A DNA stretch of 64,000 bases, taken from assembly GCF_040412085.2 (NCBI RefSeq), contig NZ_CP115920.1:62001-126000 (forward strand), written 5' to 3'. The DNA comes from Vibrio sp. CB1-14. GTDB taxonomy: Bacteria; Pseudomonadota; Gammaproteobacteria; Enterobacterales; Vibrionaceae. The notes under the pieces were generated by a model. That model ran no database searches. It saw only the letters and a program-made list of their open reading frames with translations, and had not been told where the DNA came from. The translations under genes and the position numbers were made by a program. Below, in pieces: positions 8,940 to 16,607 of the stretch (positions within the stretch are counted from its first letter, which is position 1; each line of letters starts with the position of its first letter).

Positions 8940-9662
8940 ATGGGGAAATGGATCATAGGTCTATTATTGGGGGCAATATCACTGTCTGCTTTCGCCACCA
9001 GCCACGCCAAAATGACGCGGTTGGATATCGAGCACGCGGTGCGCCACGCGCTTGATTTGGAGATTGAGCAGCTCGCCGAGCGCCATCGCTGGGGTAAGCA
9101 CGACGCCAAACTGGTGATATTGGTTCCAGAGTCAGCAAAACATCTCGATCAATGCATAGCACCGCTCATCATCAGTAGCCGTGACCATCAAGCGCTGCCT
9201 GTAGGCAATTTAAAACGCAGCGTCAGCTGTGAAGACGGAGTGAATGATTGGCGCATTAATGCCAGCATCAAGGCGACCTTATCCTTGCCTGTGGCAGTGG
9301 CAACCACCACGCTCAATCGTCATACCACGGTAGATGCCACATCGGTTCGACTCGAAACACGCACCTTGTCGCGCGCAACGGCCTTTGTGACCGACCTGTC
9401 GACATTGCGTGGTAAACAGGTCACGCGAAGGATGCGTGCCGGGCAGATCATTGATGCTAAGTTTGTCAGCAATCCACCGTTGGTCGAGAAGGGCAACGAA
9501 GTGGTGATCATCGCCGCCAAGGGAGGCTTTAATGCCACCACCAAGGGCGTCGCGCTACAAACGGCAGGAGAAGGTGAACAGATCAAAGTACAAAATAGCC
9601 AGTCGAAGAAAGTGATTCGCGCCGTTGTCACTGGCTTGAACCAAGTTCACACTCAGTTTTAA
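8940..9662 (+). CDS. flgA: Flagellar P-ring assembly chaperone FlgA
   Basis: FlgA is a periplasmic chaperone needed to assemble FlgI into the P ring. I place the start at ATG 8940 (MGKWIIGLLLGAISLSAFA), which gives a clean Sec signal peptide cleaved near SAFA-TSHA and 240 residues. An in-frame ATG at 8883 adds 19 polar residues before the signal peptide and has no ribosome site. The C-terminal SAF-like domain is seen as LRGKQVTRRMRAGQIIDAKF followed by VSNPPLVEKGNEV and ending VRAVVTGLNQV-like. It is divergent from flgB, with only about 130 bases between start codons. Confidence 0.9.
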   Translation: MGKWIIGLLLGAISLSAFATSHAKMTRLDIEHAVRHALDLEIEQLAERHRWGKHDAKLVILVPESAKHLDQCIAPLIISSRDHQALPVGNLKRSVSCEDGVNDWRINASIKATLSLPVAVATTTLNRHTTVDATSVRLETRTLSRATAFVTDLSTLRGKQVTRRMRAGQIIDAKFVSNPPLVEKGNEVVIIAAKGGFNATTKGVALQTAGEGEQIKVQNSQSKKVIRAVVTGLNQVHTQF

Positions 9663-9821
9663 TTTTCTGACTCAAGGTAACAAATTTCACACAGCACGCT
9701 CGAAATTAATACTGAGATTAAGATAGAAAAAAAGGGCAACAATTTAGGTGGGCAGATTTAATACTGTCGCTCGCTTTGTCGCCCTATACTGTTATCGACA
9801 TCTTGATAGGACAGCAACACC

Positions 9822-10106
9822 ATGAAAATCGACAAAGTGGCTGGCGGACATGTTCCACAAACTAACTTCAACCAGTCTAAAACTCAAACCGCAGAAACGC
9901 CGCAGCGTAAAACCGTGTCTGAAGCCGCATTCAACGCCAACACAGCCGCGCTAGACAAGGCACAAGCCGAACTCGCTGCTATGCCAAATGTGGATATGGC
10001 CAAAGTCGAAGCGGTGCGTAATGCACTGGCGAATGGCGAATTGGGTCTGGATGTTAAAGCCCTGTCGCAAGCGGTGATGCGTTTTCATACTGGTCACGAA
10101 TCCTAA
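9822..10106 (+). CDS. flgM: Anti-sigma-28 factor FlgM
   Basis: FlgM binds and inhibits the flagellar sigma-28 until the hook is complete, then is secreted. The 94-residue product starts MKIDKVAGGHVPQTNFNQSK. The conserved C-terminal part VDMAKVEAVRNALANGELGL then DVKALSQAVMRFH (about residues 58-90) is the sigma-binding region. It lies 159 bases after flgA, enough for its own promoter, and 32 bases before flgN. In lateral systems the partner is the lateral sigma-28 (FliA_L), which is not in this window. Confidence 0.9.
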   Translation: MKIDKVAGGHVPQTNFNQSKTQTAETPQRKTVSEAAFNANTAALDKAQAELAAMPNVDMAKVEAVRNALANGELGLDVKALSQAVMRFHTGHES

Positions 10107-10138
10107 GCACGCGACCCCATTGAGTGGAGTAACCAACC

Positions 10139-10582
10139 ATGGCCGCATCGAAAACCGAGCTAGTACAAGCCTTCGTGCTGAGCATTTCTGACGATATTAA
10201 ACTGTACCGAAAACTGCTCGCACTACTGCAACATCAAAAAGCCTTGTACCTCAAGTTTGATGGGGAATCGCTGAGCGACAATATCCAGAGCCAACTGCCG
10301 ATATTGAATCAACTTGGCCGCAATGCCAGCAACCGCAGTCAGGCACTCACCCAATTAAAACTGCCTTGCTCTCAAGCTGGGGTTGAACGCTTAATTAGAG
10401 CGCTGCCTGCAAAGCTGTCAGACAACGTGCACAAACAATGGCACATCCTTGAGTCTTTGATTGCACAGTGCCAAAAATACAACCAAAACAACGGCCAAAG
10501 CTCTGCCGCTTTCCAAGAATTACTCGGCGAGTTAACGGGTCAAAAACAGCACAGTTATGAGGAACATGCTCGAACGGTTTAG
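10139..10582 (+). CDS. flgN: Flagellar export chaperone FlgN
   Basis: FlgN is the cytoplasmic chaperone of FlgK and FlgL. The 147-residue product is all-helical in appearance, with LYRKLLALLQHQKALYLKFD near the N-terminus and a Gln-rich middle. Sequence conservation in this family is low, so the assignment leans on position directly after flgM, on size and on helical pattern. Its last 17 bases overlap the start of the lytic transglycosylase gene, so the two are probably translationally coupled. Confidence 0.82.
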   Translation: MAASKTELVQAFVLSISDDIKLYRKLLALLQHQKALYLKFDGESLSDNIQSQLPILNQLGRNASNRSQALTQLKLPCSQAGVERLIRALPAKLSDNVHKQWHILESLIAQCQKYNQNNGQSSAAFQELLGELTGQKQHSYEEHARTV

Positions 10583-11297
10583 CCGTTATTGGCGCCAACC
10601 TCACTGGCATACTTTGCTAGTGATGAGCCTGCTGTGCCTTGGGCACAGCGTGAGTTATGCCAAGCCGACCCAAGGTGCCCCAGCCCAAGCGGACATAGCG
10701 CCGCACATCGCCACGTTAAAACCCTATCAAACCCATATCACTAAAAAGTTCGAAGAGTTCAGTCCTTTAGTGGATGAGATATTCAAACAACTAAGCAAAA
10801 GGTCACTACCAGAAAGCCTCGTACTGGTGCCGATGCTAGAATCTTCCTATAACCCCAAGGCGGTTTCACCAGCGAAAGCCGCTGGGCTCTGGCAACTCAT
10901 GCCTGCCACCGCAAAACGCTTCGGGTTAATCGTAGAGCAAAACCTCGATCAGCGATTTGACATCGAGCCGAGCACGCAGGCAGCGATGCAATATCTGTCA
11001 TTTTTATATCGAAAATTTGAGGGCGATATTAATCTTACTCTAGCGGCCTATAACGCGGGAGAAGGACGAGTACAACGCGCAATCAATAAAGCGGGCAGTC
11101 GTGAATTCTCAAAACTCAAACTGCCCAATGAGACCGTGCACTATGTACGGCGTTTTTACGCCTTAATGAGTCTCGTCGACATTTCTTCACTTAAAGGAAA
11201 TCACGTTGATACCTTATGGCTGTTTGCCAGTGAACCTTCATGGCAACAAGCGCCATTGATCGATCTGACACCGCTGCCACCGCTGATCTCACTTTAG
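10566..11297 (+). CDS. SLT-type lytic murein transglycosylase coupled to flgN
   Basis: This enzyme would cleave peptidoglycan glycan strands, probably to make room for the flagellar rod. The ATG at 10566 follows GAGGAA; an ATG at 10557 adds three residues. A signal peptide (HTLLVMSLLCLGHSVSYA) directs it to the periplasm. The SLT domain (about residues 70-215) shows the catalytic Glu in MLESSYNPKA, the AGLWQLMPATAKRFGL segment, and LAAYNAGEGRVQRAINKAGS. It overlaps flgN and lies in the flgAMN group. FlgJ of this cluster lacks its muramidase domain, so I infer that this protein supplies the activity, as SltF does in some bacteria. MltD-like or general murein turnover is the alternative. Confidence 0.85.
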   Translation: MLERFSRYWRQPHWHTLLVMSLLCLGHSVSYAKPTQGAPAQADIAPHIATLKPYQTHITKKFEEFSPLVDEIFKQLSKRSLPESLVLVPMLESSYNPKAVSPAKAAGLWQLMPATAKRFGLIVEQNLDQRFDIEPSTQAAMQYLSFLYRKFEGDINLTLAAYNAGEGRVQRAINKAGSREFSKLKLPNETVHYVRRFYALMSLVDISSLKGNHVDTLWLFASEPSWQQAPLIDLTPLPPLISL

Positions 11298-11407
11298 TTG
11301 AGCTCGCTGCAATCTTGTGTGATTCGTCACCACAAACTGCTGTTTTCAGAATGCCATTCACTGGTAAGATGCAGACATTGTTTACTCCATCCTAATGCTA
11401 ACTCTCC

Positions 11408-12298
11408 ATGCAAAACGAACGCAAAGCCCTGCTGTTTGGGTTATCTGCTGTCCTACTGTGGTCTACGGTCGCGACGGCATTTAAACTCACATTGGCTGAA
11501 TTTACCCCTGCGCAAATGGTCGCCGCAGCATCGGTTGCCTCAACCATCGCTCTGGTCATTGTCTGTGCCGTAAAAGGGACGCTGTCTCAACTCAAAACCA
11601 CGTTTTTTTCCAATCCTTGGTACTACCTATTGCTGGGACTCATCAACCCACTCGCGTATTACCTTATTCTGTTCAAGGCGTATGACTTACTGCCAGCGTC
11701 GCAAGCGCAGCCCATCAATTACAGCTGGGCAATCACATTAACCTTAATGGCGGCGGTATTCCTAAAACAGAAAATCCGTCCGCAAGATTGGTTTGCGTGT
11801 GCACTCGGCTATTTAGGCGTGGTGGTCATCGCTACTAAAGGGGATGTGCTAGGACTGCAATTTGATAGTCCAGCAGGCGTGGCACTAGCGCTGCTTTCCA
11901 CTTTGCTTTGGGCAGGCTATTGGATCCTGAACACCAAAAACACTGCCGATCCGGTTGTTGGTGTACTGCTCGGCTTTTTGGTGGCGTTACCATTTGCTTT
12001 CGGTGTCGCGATCTATGAGGGCGCCGCTTGGTCAAGTATCACCCTAAAGGGCTGGCTGGCGGTAAGCTATGTGGGTCTTTTCGAAATGGGTATTACCTTT
12101 GTTCTTTGGCTGAGCGCTTTGAAGCTGACACAAAATACTGCGCGTATCAGTAATCTGATCTTTGCTTCGCCATTTATCTCACTGATGCTGCTTGCCACCG
12201 TTATCGGCGAAGAAATCCATCCATCGACACTCGTCGGCTTAATGTTAATTGTGATTGGACTGGTTGTGCAGCAGCTGAAGAGAAAACCTAAAACTTAA
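11408..12298 (+). CDS. DMT-family (EamA) transporter
   Basis: A 296-residue inner-membrane protein with two EamA repeats, about ten hydrophobic segments. The first repeat starts ALLFGLSAVLLWSTVATAFK; the second starts near SPAGVALALLSTLLWAGYWI. Family members export or import small metabolites such as amino acids or purines; the substrate cannot be read from the sequence. The product ends in a basic tail (QQLKRKPKT). It stands alone on the plus strand, 110 bases after the transglycosylase. Confidence 0.85.
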   Translation: MQNERKALLFGLSAVLLWSTVATAFKLTLAEFTPAQMVAAASVASTIALVIVCAVKGTLSQLKTTFFSNPWYYLLLGLINPLAYYLILFKAYDLLPASQAQPINYSWAITLTLMAAVFLKQKIRPQDWFACALGYLGVVVIATKGDVLGLQFDSPAGVALALLSTLLWAGYWILNTKNTADPVVGVLLGFLVALPFAFGVAIYEGAAWSSITLKGWLAVSYVGLFEMGITFVLWLSALKLTQNTARISNLIFASPFISLMLLATVIGEEIHPSTLVGLMLIVIGLVVQQLKRKPKT

Positions 12299-12610
12299 TC
12301 GCTAGATAGCACCCTATTACTAGCGTCGCGAGCCTTTGTGCTCGCGACTCCTTCCAATATTTTTCCTACTCTTTTTTGCCAACCTCCAATGAGGATGCAT
12401 TATCTATCCCAAGATAATCAGCACAAACATCCACTTCTAACTCATTTTATAGATACACCGACCAAACCAAGGCGTCCTTTTCATTCCATCACATTGCATC
12501 CTGCTGAAATTACTGTAGAAATGAATGTGTTGGAAATAATTTTTTATCGTTTCGTAAATAATTTTTTACAGCGATTGCAGTACGGATAATAATCATAAAG
12601 GACTCATGTC
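12299..12610. other. 312-base spacer between the DMT gene and the Nramp gene
   Basis: No convincing gene. It begins with a hairpin at 12325-12348, then AT-rich sequence containing oligo-T runs (around 12541-12570) and GATAATAATCAT shortly before the Nramp start. That last run partly resembles a Fur or metal-regulator site but is not symmetrical enough to call. A promoter for the Nramp gene should lie here. Confidence 0.6.
12325..12348 (+). terminator. Hairpin after the DMT transporter gene
   Basis: Perfect 9-bp stem GTCGCGAGC/GCTCGCGAC with a 6-base loop, 26 bases after the stop. The following sequence (TCCTTCCAATATTTTT) has only a broken T run, so termination may be weak. Confidence 0.5.
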
Positions 12611-13882
12611 ATGGATACTTCACTCCCTTCAGAGCCAGCATCACGCCCAGGCTTATCTCACTTAGTACGTTCTCTTGGTCCAGGCATCATGATGGCAGCG
12701 GCCGCCGTTGGTGGTTCTCACCTTGTTGCTTCTACTAAAGCAGGTGCCATCTATGGCTGGCAACTCGCAGCACTGATCTTGCTCGTTAATCTATTTAAAT
12801 ACCCATTTTTTAGAGCTGGGGTTCAGTACACCGTCGGTACAGGCAATAGTCTGATTCAAGGCTATGAAGGATTAGGCCGTGGATACCTTTGGGTATTTAC
12901 GCTGCTGACGGTCATTTCCGCAGTGGTCAATACGGCAGCACTACTCTTGTTTAGCGCCAGTTTACTCGGCTACTTTTTACCATTTGAGCTGTCCTCGCTT
13001 GCCCTTTGCGGGGTTGTGCTGGTGACCTGTATTGGGATTTTATTCGCCGGTCACTACAAAGCGCTCGACGGACTGTCCAAAGCGATTATGGCCACATTGA
13101 CGGTGGCAACTGTGACAGCGGTGATTATCGCAGCGTCTAACGGCAGCGTCGCGCCCGCCGATTATCAAGCCCCATCTCCGTGGACCATTGCCGCCATCGG
13201 CTTTATCGTAGTGACTATGGGTTGGATGCCTGCACCGATTGAGATATCTAGCATCACGTCCATGTGGCTTAAGAGTCAGTGTAAGAAGCAGAAAGTGACC
13301 GCTGAGTCGGCGCTGTTCGATTTTAATGTGGGCTATATTGGTACGGCTTTATTAGCCTTGGTTTTTGTTGCGCTGGGCGCACTGGTTATCCACGGTTCTG
13401 GGACAGAGCTGTCTGCTTCGGGAGTGGGGTTCTCTCATCAAATAGTCGGCATGTACGCATCAACCATTGGTGAATGGTCACGCTACCTGATCGCTGTGAT
13501 TGCCTTCTTCTGTATTTTTGGCAGCACCATTACCGTGATTGATGGCTACTCGCGCGCAATTGCCGAGTCACAGCGCCTGCTTCAAAACAAGACTGAAGAG
13601 AACCCGAAGTCTTACCAAGCATGGGTCATTGTGGTGTCGATTGCGGCTATTTCGATTATCGCTTTCTTTGCCAAAGCACTGATGCCAATGCTCAACTTTG
13701 CGATGATCATGGCGTTTGTTACCACTCCAGTGTTTGCACTGCTCAATTATGTTTTAGTGTCTAAAACGGCTCTTCCTAAAGCGCTGCAAATGGGTAGTAA
13801 ACTAAAAGCACTATCGATTATTGGTCTTGTTTACCTGTTTGGTTTCCTTGCCGTGTTTATTTGGTGGAAGTGGTTGATGTAA
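12611..13882 (+). CDS. Nramp-family divalent metal transporter
   Basis: A 423-residue inner-membrane protein with about eleven hydrophobic segments. Near the N-terminus, SLGPGIMMAAAAVGGSHLVA (about residues 18-37) corresponds to the Nramp TM1 metal site, where canonical MntH proteins have DPGN. Here the sequence is GGSH in that area, so the canonical Asp and Asn are not obvious and the transported substrate may differ from Mn2+/Fe2+. TM6-like GFIVVTMGWMPAPIEISS is consistent with the wider Nramp superfamily. The Nramp assignment is from overall pattern; the specificity is unknown. It converges on the PTS gene across a shared terminator. Confidence 0.75.
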   Translation: MDTSLPSEPASRPGLSHLVRSLGPGIMMAAAAVGGSHLVASTKAGAIYGWQLAALILLVNLFKYPFFRAGVQYTVGTGNSLIQGYEGLGRGYLWVFTLLTVISAVVNTAALLLFSASLLGYFLPFELSSLALCGVVLVTCIGILFAGHYKALDGLSKAIMATLTVATVTAVIIAASNGSVAPADYQAPSPWTIAAIGFIVVTMGWMPAPIEISSITSMWLKSQCKKQKVTAESALFDFNVGYIGTALLALVFVALGALVIHGSGTELSASGVGFSHQIVGMYASTIGEWSRYLIAVIAFFCIFGSTITVIDGYSRAIAESQRLLQNKTEENPKSYQAWVIVVSIAAISIIAFFAKALMPMLNFAMIMAFVTTPVFALLNYVLVSKTALPKALQMGSKLKALSIIGLVYLFGFLAVFIWWKWLM

Positions 13883-13907
13883 CGACATTACACACTTGAG
13901 ATCAAAG

Positions 13908-13942
13908 AGGCCTAGGGACAGTATCGTCACCTAGGCCTTTTT
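13908..13942. terminator. Two-way terminator between the Nramp and PTS genes
   Basis: Perfect 9-bp stem AGGCCTAGG/CCTAGGCCT with a 13-base loop, followed by TTTTT on the plus strand. It lies between two converging genes; the minus-strand side has a poorer T run (CTTTGAT). Confidence 0.75.
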
Positions 13943-13969
13943 CGTAGAGGGAGGAAAAGGTATTAGCGC

Positions 13970-15547
13970 TTACGCCATCGCCTCCAAGAACTCATTCACT
14001 TCCTGGCGCACGGATGCTACGTGACTGCCGAAGATGATTTGAATGTTTTGGCCTTTGTTGACCAGACCCATAGGGTTCGATTCTTGAATTTTCGCCTCGT
14101 CCACCAAAGATGGGTCACGAACCTCCACACGCAATCGGGTGTAGCAGTTTTGCACATCAACGATGTTATCTTTACCACCTAGACCTTCAATGATAGCAAT
14201 CGAGTTGAACTCACCGACTGCAATATCAATGGCGTCTGTTTTGTTGCGGTTCTTGTAGTCGTCTTTGGTTTGTAGCTTCATTTCAGCTTCACCGCGACCA
14301 ATGGTTTTTAGATTGAGGTGCGTGATCAGCGCGCGGAACACAAAGTAGTACACCGCTAGCTGAACCAGACCAATCGCCACGTACATCGGCCAATCGGTTT
14401 TATCGGTACCCAGTGGAATGTTGTAAACGATGAAGTCGATAAGACCACCTTTACCTACCGCCACGACATCCAGCAACGACAACACAGCCATGAATAGACC
14501 AGTAAGGATAGCGTGCACAACAAACAGGATTGGCGCTACGAAAAGGAATGAGAATTCAATCGGCTCAGTAACACCCACCAAAATAGAAGACAACACAGCA
14601 GGGAACACAATCGCTTTCACTTTTTCGCGCTTGTCTTGGTCAGCACAGTGGTACATAGCAAGACCCGCACCTGTCAAACCAAAGATTTTTACTAGGCTGC
14701 GTGAGTCAAACACGATTGAACTAGAAAGACGCGTAGTCTCTGGGTCACCAATTTCAGCAAGGAAGATATTCTCGATGCCGCAGTAGTTTTGACCTGCGAC
14801 AGCAGCACAGCCACCGAGATCAGAGAAGTGCATTGGCACCCAAAGCAAGTGGTGAAGACCTGTTGGAATCAAGATACGCTCTAGGAAACCGTACACACCA
14901 ACACCCATAGAACCTGCGCCGCGAATGCTTTCGCCAAAGCCGAAGATAGCGTGCTGAACCGGTGGCCAGATGTGGGTAAACAGAATACCAAGGCCAATCG
15001 CAACCGGGATCATGATAATAAGCACAAGTCGAGATTCACCGTATAGTGATAGCGCGCCTTTAAGTACCTTTTGGCTGTATTTGTTGTGGAAGTAAGCGTT
15101 AACAATACCGATCAGCATGCCAACGAAGATACCTGTATCGACCACTTGCAAGCCAAGGATGTTCGCCTGACCGGTTCCCCCTAAGTCACCATCTAATAGC
15201 AGACCATTGAACTTCATATAGGTATGCATGGTGTACAAGTAGATGAAGTAGATGATCAGCGCGTTAAAGCCAGCTAGGTGCTTGTCTTTTTTCGCAAGCC
15301 CCATCGAAATACCGACAGCGAAGATGATATGCAGGTTAATAAGAACGCTCAGCGTTGACCAAACCAACACTTCTCCCATCCCTTTAAAGAAAGGGGCATC
15401 TAAGAAAGGCAGTACTTCGACAATGCCTGGGTTGGTTGTTGCCGCTCCGATGGCAATCACAAAACCCACTAGTGGAAGGACATATATCGGTGCCAGCATG
15501 GCGCGCGATAAGTCACTCATATAAGTGGTTATAGCTTCTTTGTTCAT
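13970..15547 (-). CDS. PTS EIICB component, alpha-glucoside (maltose-type) specific
   Basis: This membrane permease takes up and phosphorylates a sugar. The 525-residue product has an EIIC domain of about ten hydrophobic segments (residues 1-400) and a C-terminal EIIB domain. The EIIB phosphocysteine lies in VDVQNCYTRLRVEVRDPSLV (about residue 465). There is no EIIA domain, so a free EIIA-Glc (Crr) must donate phosphate. Motifs such as GLHHLLWVPMHFSDLGGCAA and GVTEPIEFSFLFVAP fit the glucose/maltose family. The neighbouring GH4 6-phospho-alpha-glucosidase and GntR regulator point to an alpha-glucoside such as maltose or a sucrose isomer; the exact sugar is unknown. Confidence 0.88.
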   Translation of the reverse strand: MNKEAITTYMSDLSRAMLAPIYVLPLVGFVIAIGAATTNPGIVEVLPFLDAPFFKGMGEVLVWSTLSVLINLHIIFAVGISMGLAKKDKHLAGFNALIIYFIYLYTMHTYMKFNGLLLDGDLGGTGQANILGLQVVDTGIFVGMLIGIVNAYFHNKYSQKVLKGALSLYGESRLVLIIMIPVAIGLGILFTHIWPPVQHAIFGFGESIRGAGSMGVGVYGFLERILIPTGLHHLLWVPMHFSDLGGCAAVAGQNYCGIENIFLAEIGDPETTRLSSSIVFDSRSLVKIFGLTGAGLAMYHCADQDKREKVKAIVFPAVLSSILVGVTEPIEFSFLFVAPILFVVHAILTGLFMAVLSLLDVVAVGKGGLIDFIVYNIPLGTDKTDWPMYVAIGLVQLAVYYFVFRALITHLNLKTIGRGEAEMKLQTKDDYKNRNKTDAIDIAVGEFNSIAIIEGLGGKDNIVDVQNCYTRLRVEVRDPSLVDEAKIQESNPMGLVNKGQNIQIIFGSHVASVRQEVNEFLEAMA

Positions 15548-15721
15548 TATTGATGTTCCTAAATACGCTATTAATTATTTTCTTTCTGAAAATCACTTTA
15601 TTCAGAAAAGAAGTCATAACAACTTTGTTGCACCTAGAATGTGATGAATGACCTAATATAGAACCAATTTATTATGTTATTTTGATATTGATATAACCAA
15701 TAATTTTTTGGAAATGACATC
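15548..15721. promoter_or_regulatory. Divergent control region between the PTS and GntR genes
   Basis: AT-rich 174-base region with promoters for both genes expected. It includes the inverted repeat TCTGAA-N10-TTCAGA (about 15585-15606) and the motif GATATAACCAATA (about 15692-15704). A similar motif in reverse (TATAGGTTATAAAT) precedes the glucosidase gene near 16541-16555. Both are candidate GntR operators, by inference only. Confidence 0.35.
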
Positions 15722-16450
15722 GTGCTATACGTAAAAGTATTAGAGAGCTTAAAAGAGAAGATCAACGCGGATGTGTACAGCGTTGGATCAGCATTACCGA
15801 CAGAAAAGCAGTTAATTGAAGAGTACCAAGTCAGCCGCATCACCATTCGCAAGGCCGTGGATGAACTGGTTAAGCTCAAGCTGGTCGAAAAGCGCCGTGG
15901 GTCTGGTACCTATGTACTGGAAAAGCAATATTCGCATCAACTCAATTGTTTGGCTGGCACCTCTGAAATCCTGACCCACAACAATAAAACCGTGAAGTAT
16001 CAGGTGACGCAATTTTTGATGAGTAGTGACAACGCCCCCGTCCATAAACTCCTAGGACTAAAACCCAACGAGCCCTTGTATTACATACGTCGGGTGAAGT
16101 TTATTGATGACCAACCAAGGATTGTCGAAGACAGCTATATGCCGGTCGCATTGTTTCCCGACCTCAATATCTCTACGTTACAGAAATCAAAATTCGATTA
16201 TGTCGAGCATGAGAAAGGAATGTTGATACAAGGCAGTCGCCAAGAGTTCACCGCCGTTGACTCCGATGAGGAGATTATGGCCTTGCTTGGAATGGAGAAA
16301 AGCCACCCGATCATGAACCTGCGCTCAATATCCAACCTAGAAGATGGGCGCTACTTTGATTATACCGAAGCCTGGTTTCACCCTAACGCTCACAAACTGG
16401 CAATCTACTTATCTCGTAAAAGAGGGCATAGAAAACCCGTATTTCCATAA
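15722..16450 (+). CDS. GntR/HutC-family regulator of the alpha-glucoside locus
   Basis: A DNA-binding sugar-phosphate-responsive regulator of 242 residues. Translation starts at GTG 15722, preceded by TTGGA about 9 bases away. The N-terminal winged helix (about 8-70) has the GntR pattern VGSALPTEKQLIEEYQVSRI then TIRKAVDELVKLKLVEKRRG. The rest is a UTRA ligand domain (LGLKPNEPLYYIRRVKFIDD then QPRIVEDSYMPV). It lies divergent from the PTS gene and 157 bases before the glucosidase gene, so it probably controls both. Confidence 0.88.
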   Translation: MLYVKVLESLKEKINADVYSVGSALPTEKQLIEEYQVSRITIRKAVDELVKLKLVEKRRGSGTYVLEKQYSHQLNCLAGTSEILTHNNKTVKYQVTQFLMSSDNAPVHKLLGLKPNEPLYYIRRVKFIDDQPRIVEDSYMPVALFPDLNISTLQKSKFDYVEHEKGMLIQGSRQEFTAVDSDEEIMALLGMEKSHPIMNLRSISNLEDGRYFDYTEAWFHPNAHKLAIYLSRKRGHRKPVFP

Positions 16451-16607
16451 CCAATCCCAACTATTGTTTGAATACGATCACACATTAAAGGTATTCAATT
16501 TGTCACATCAGATCAAATCCATAGGATAAGACTTATTCAATATAGGTTATAAATTACATGACCTTTAAAATATCCGAACAGCATTCAAAATCAAATTGGA
16601 GTTGGTT

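Noticed and set aside
12585..12600. Fur-box-like sequence GATAATAATCAT before the Nramp gene
   Set aside because: Only one half resembles the consensus; the other half (AAAGGACTCATG) does not pair, so I do not call a Fur site.
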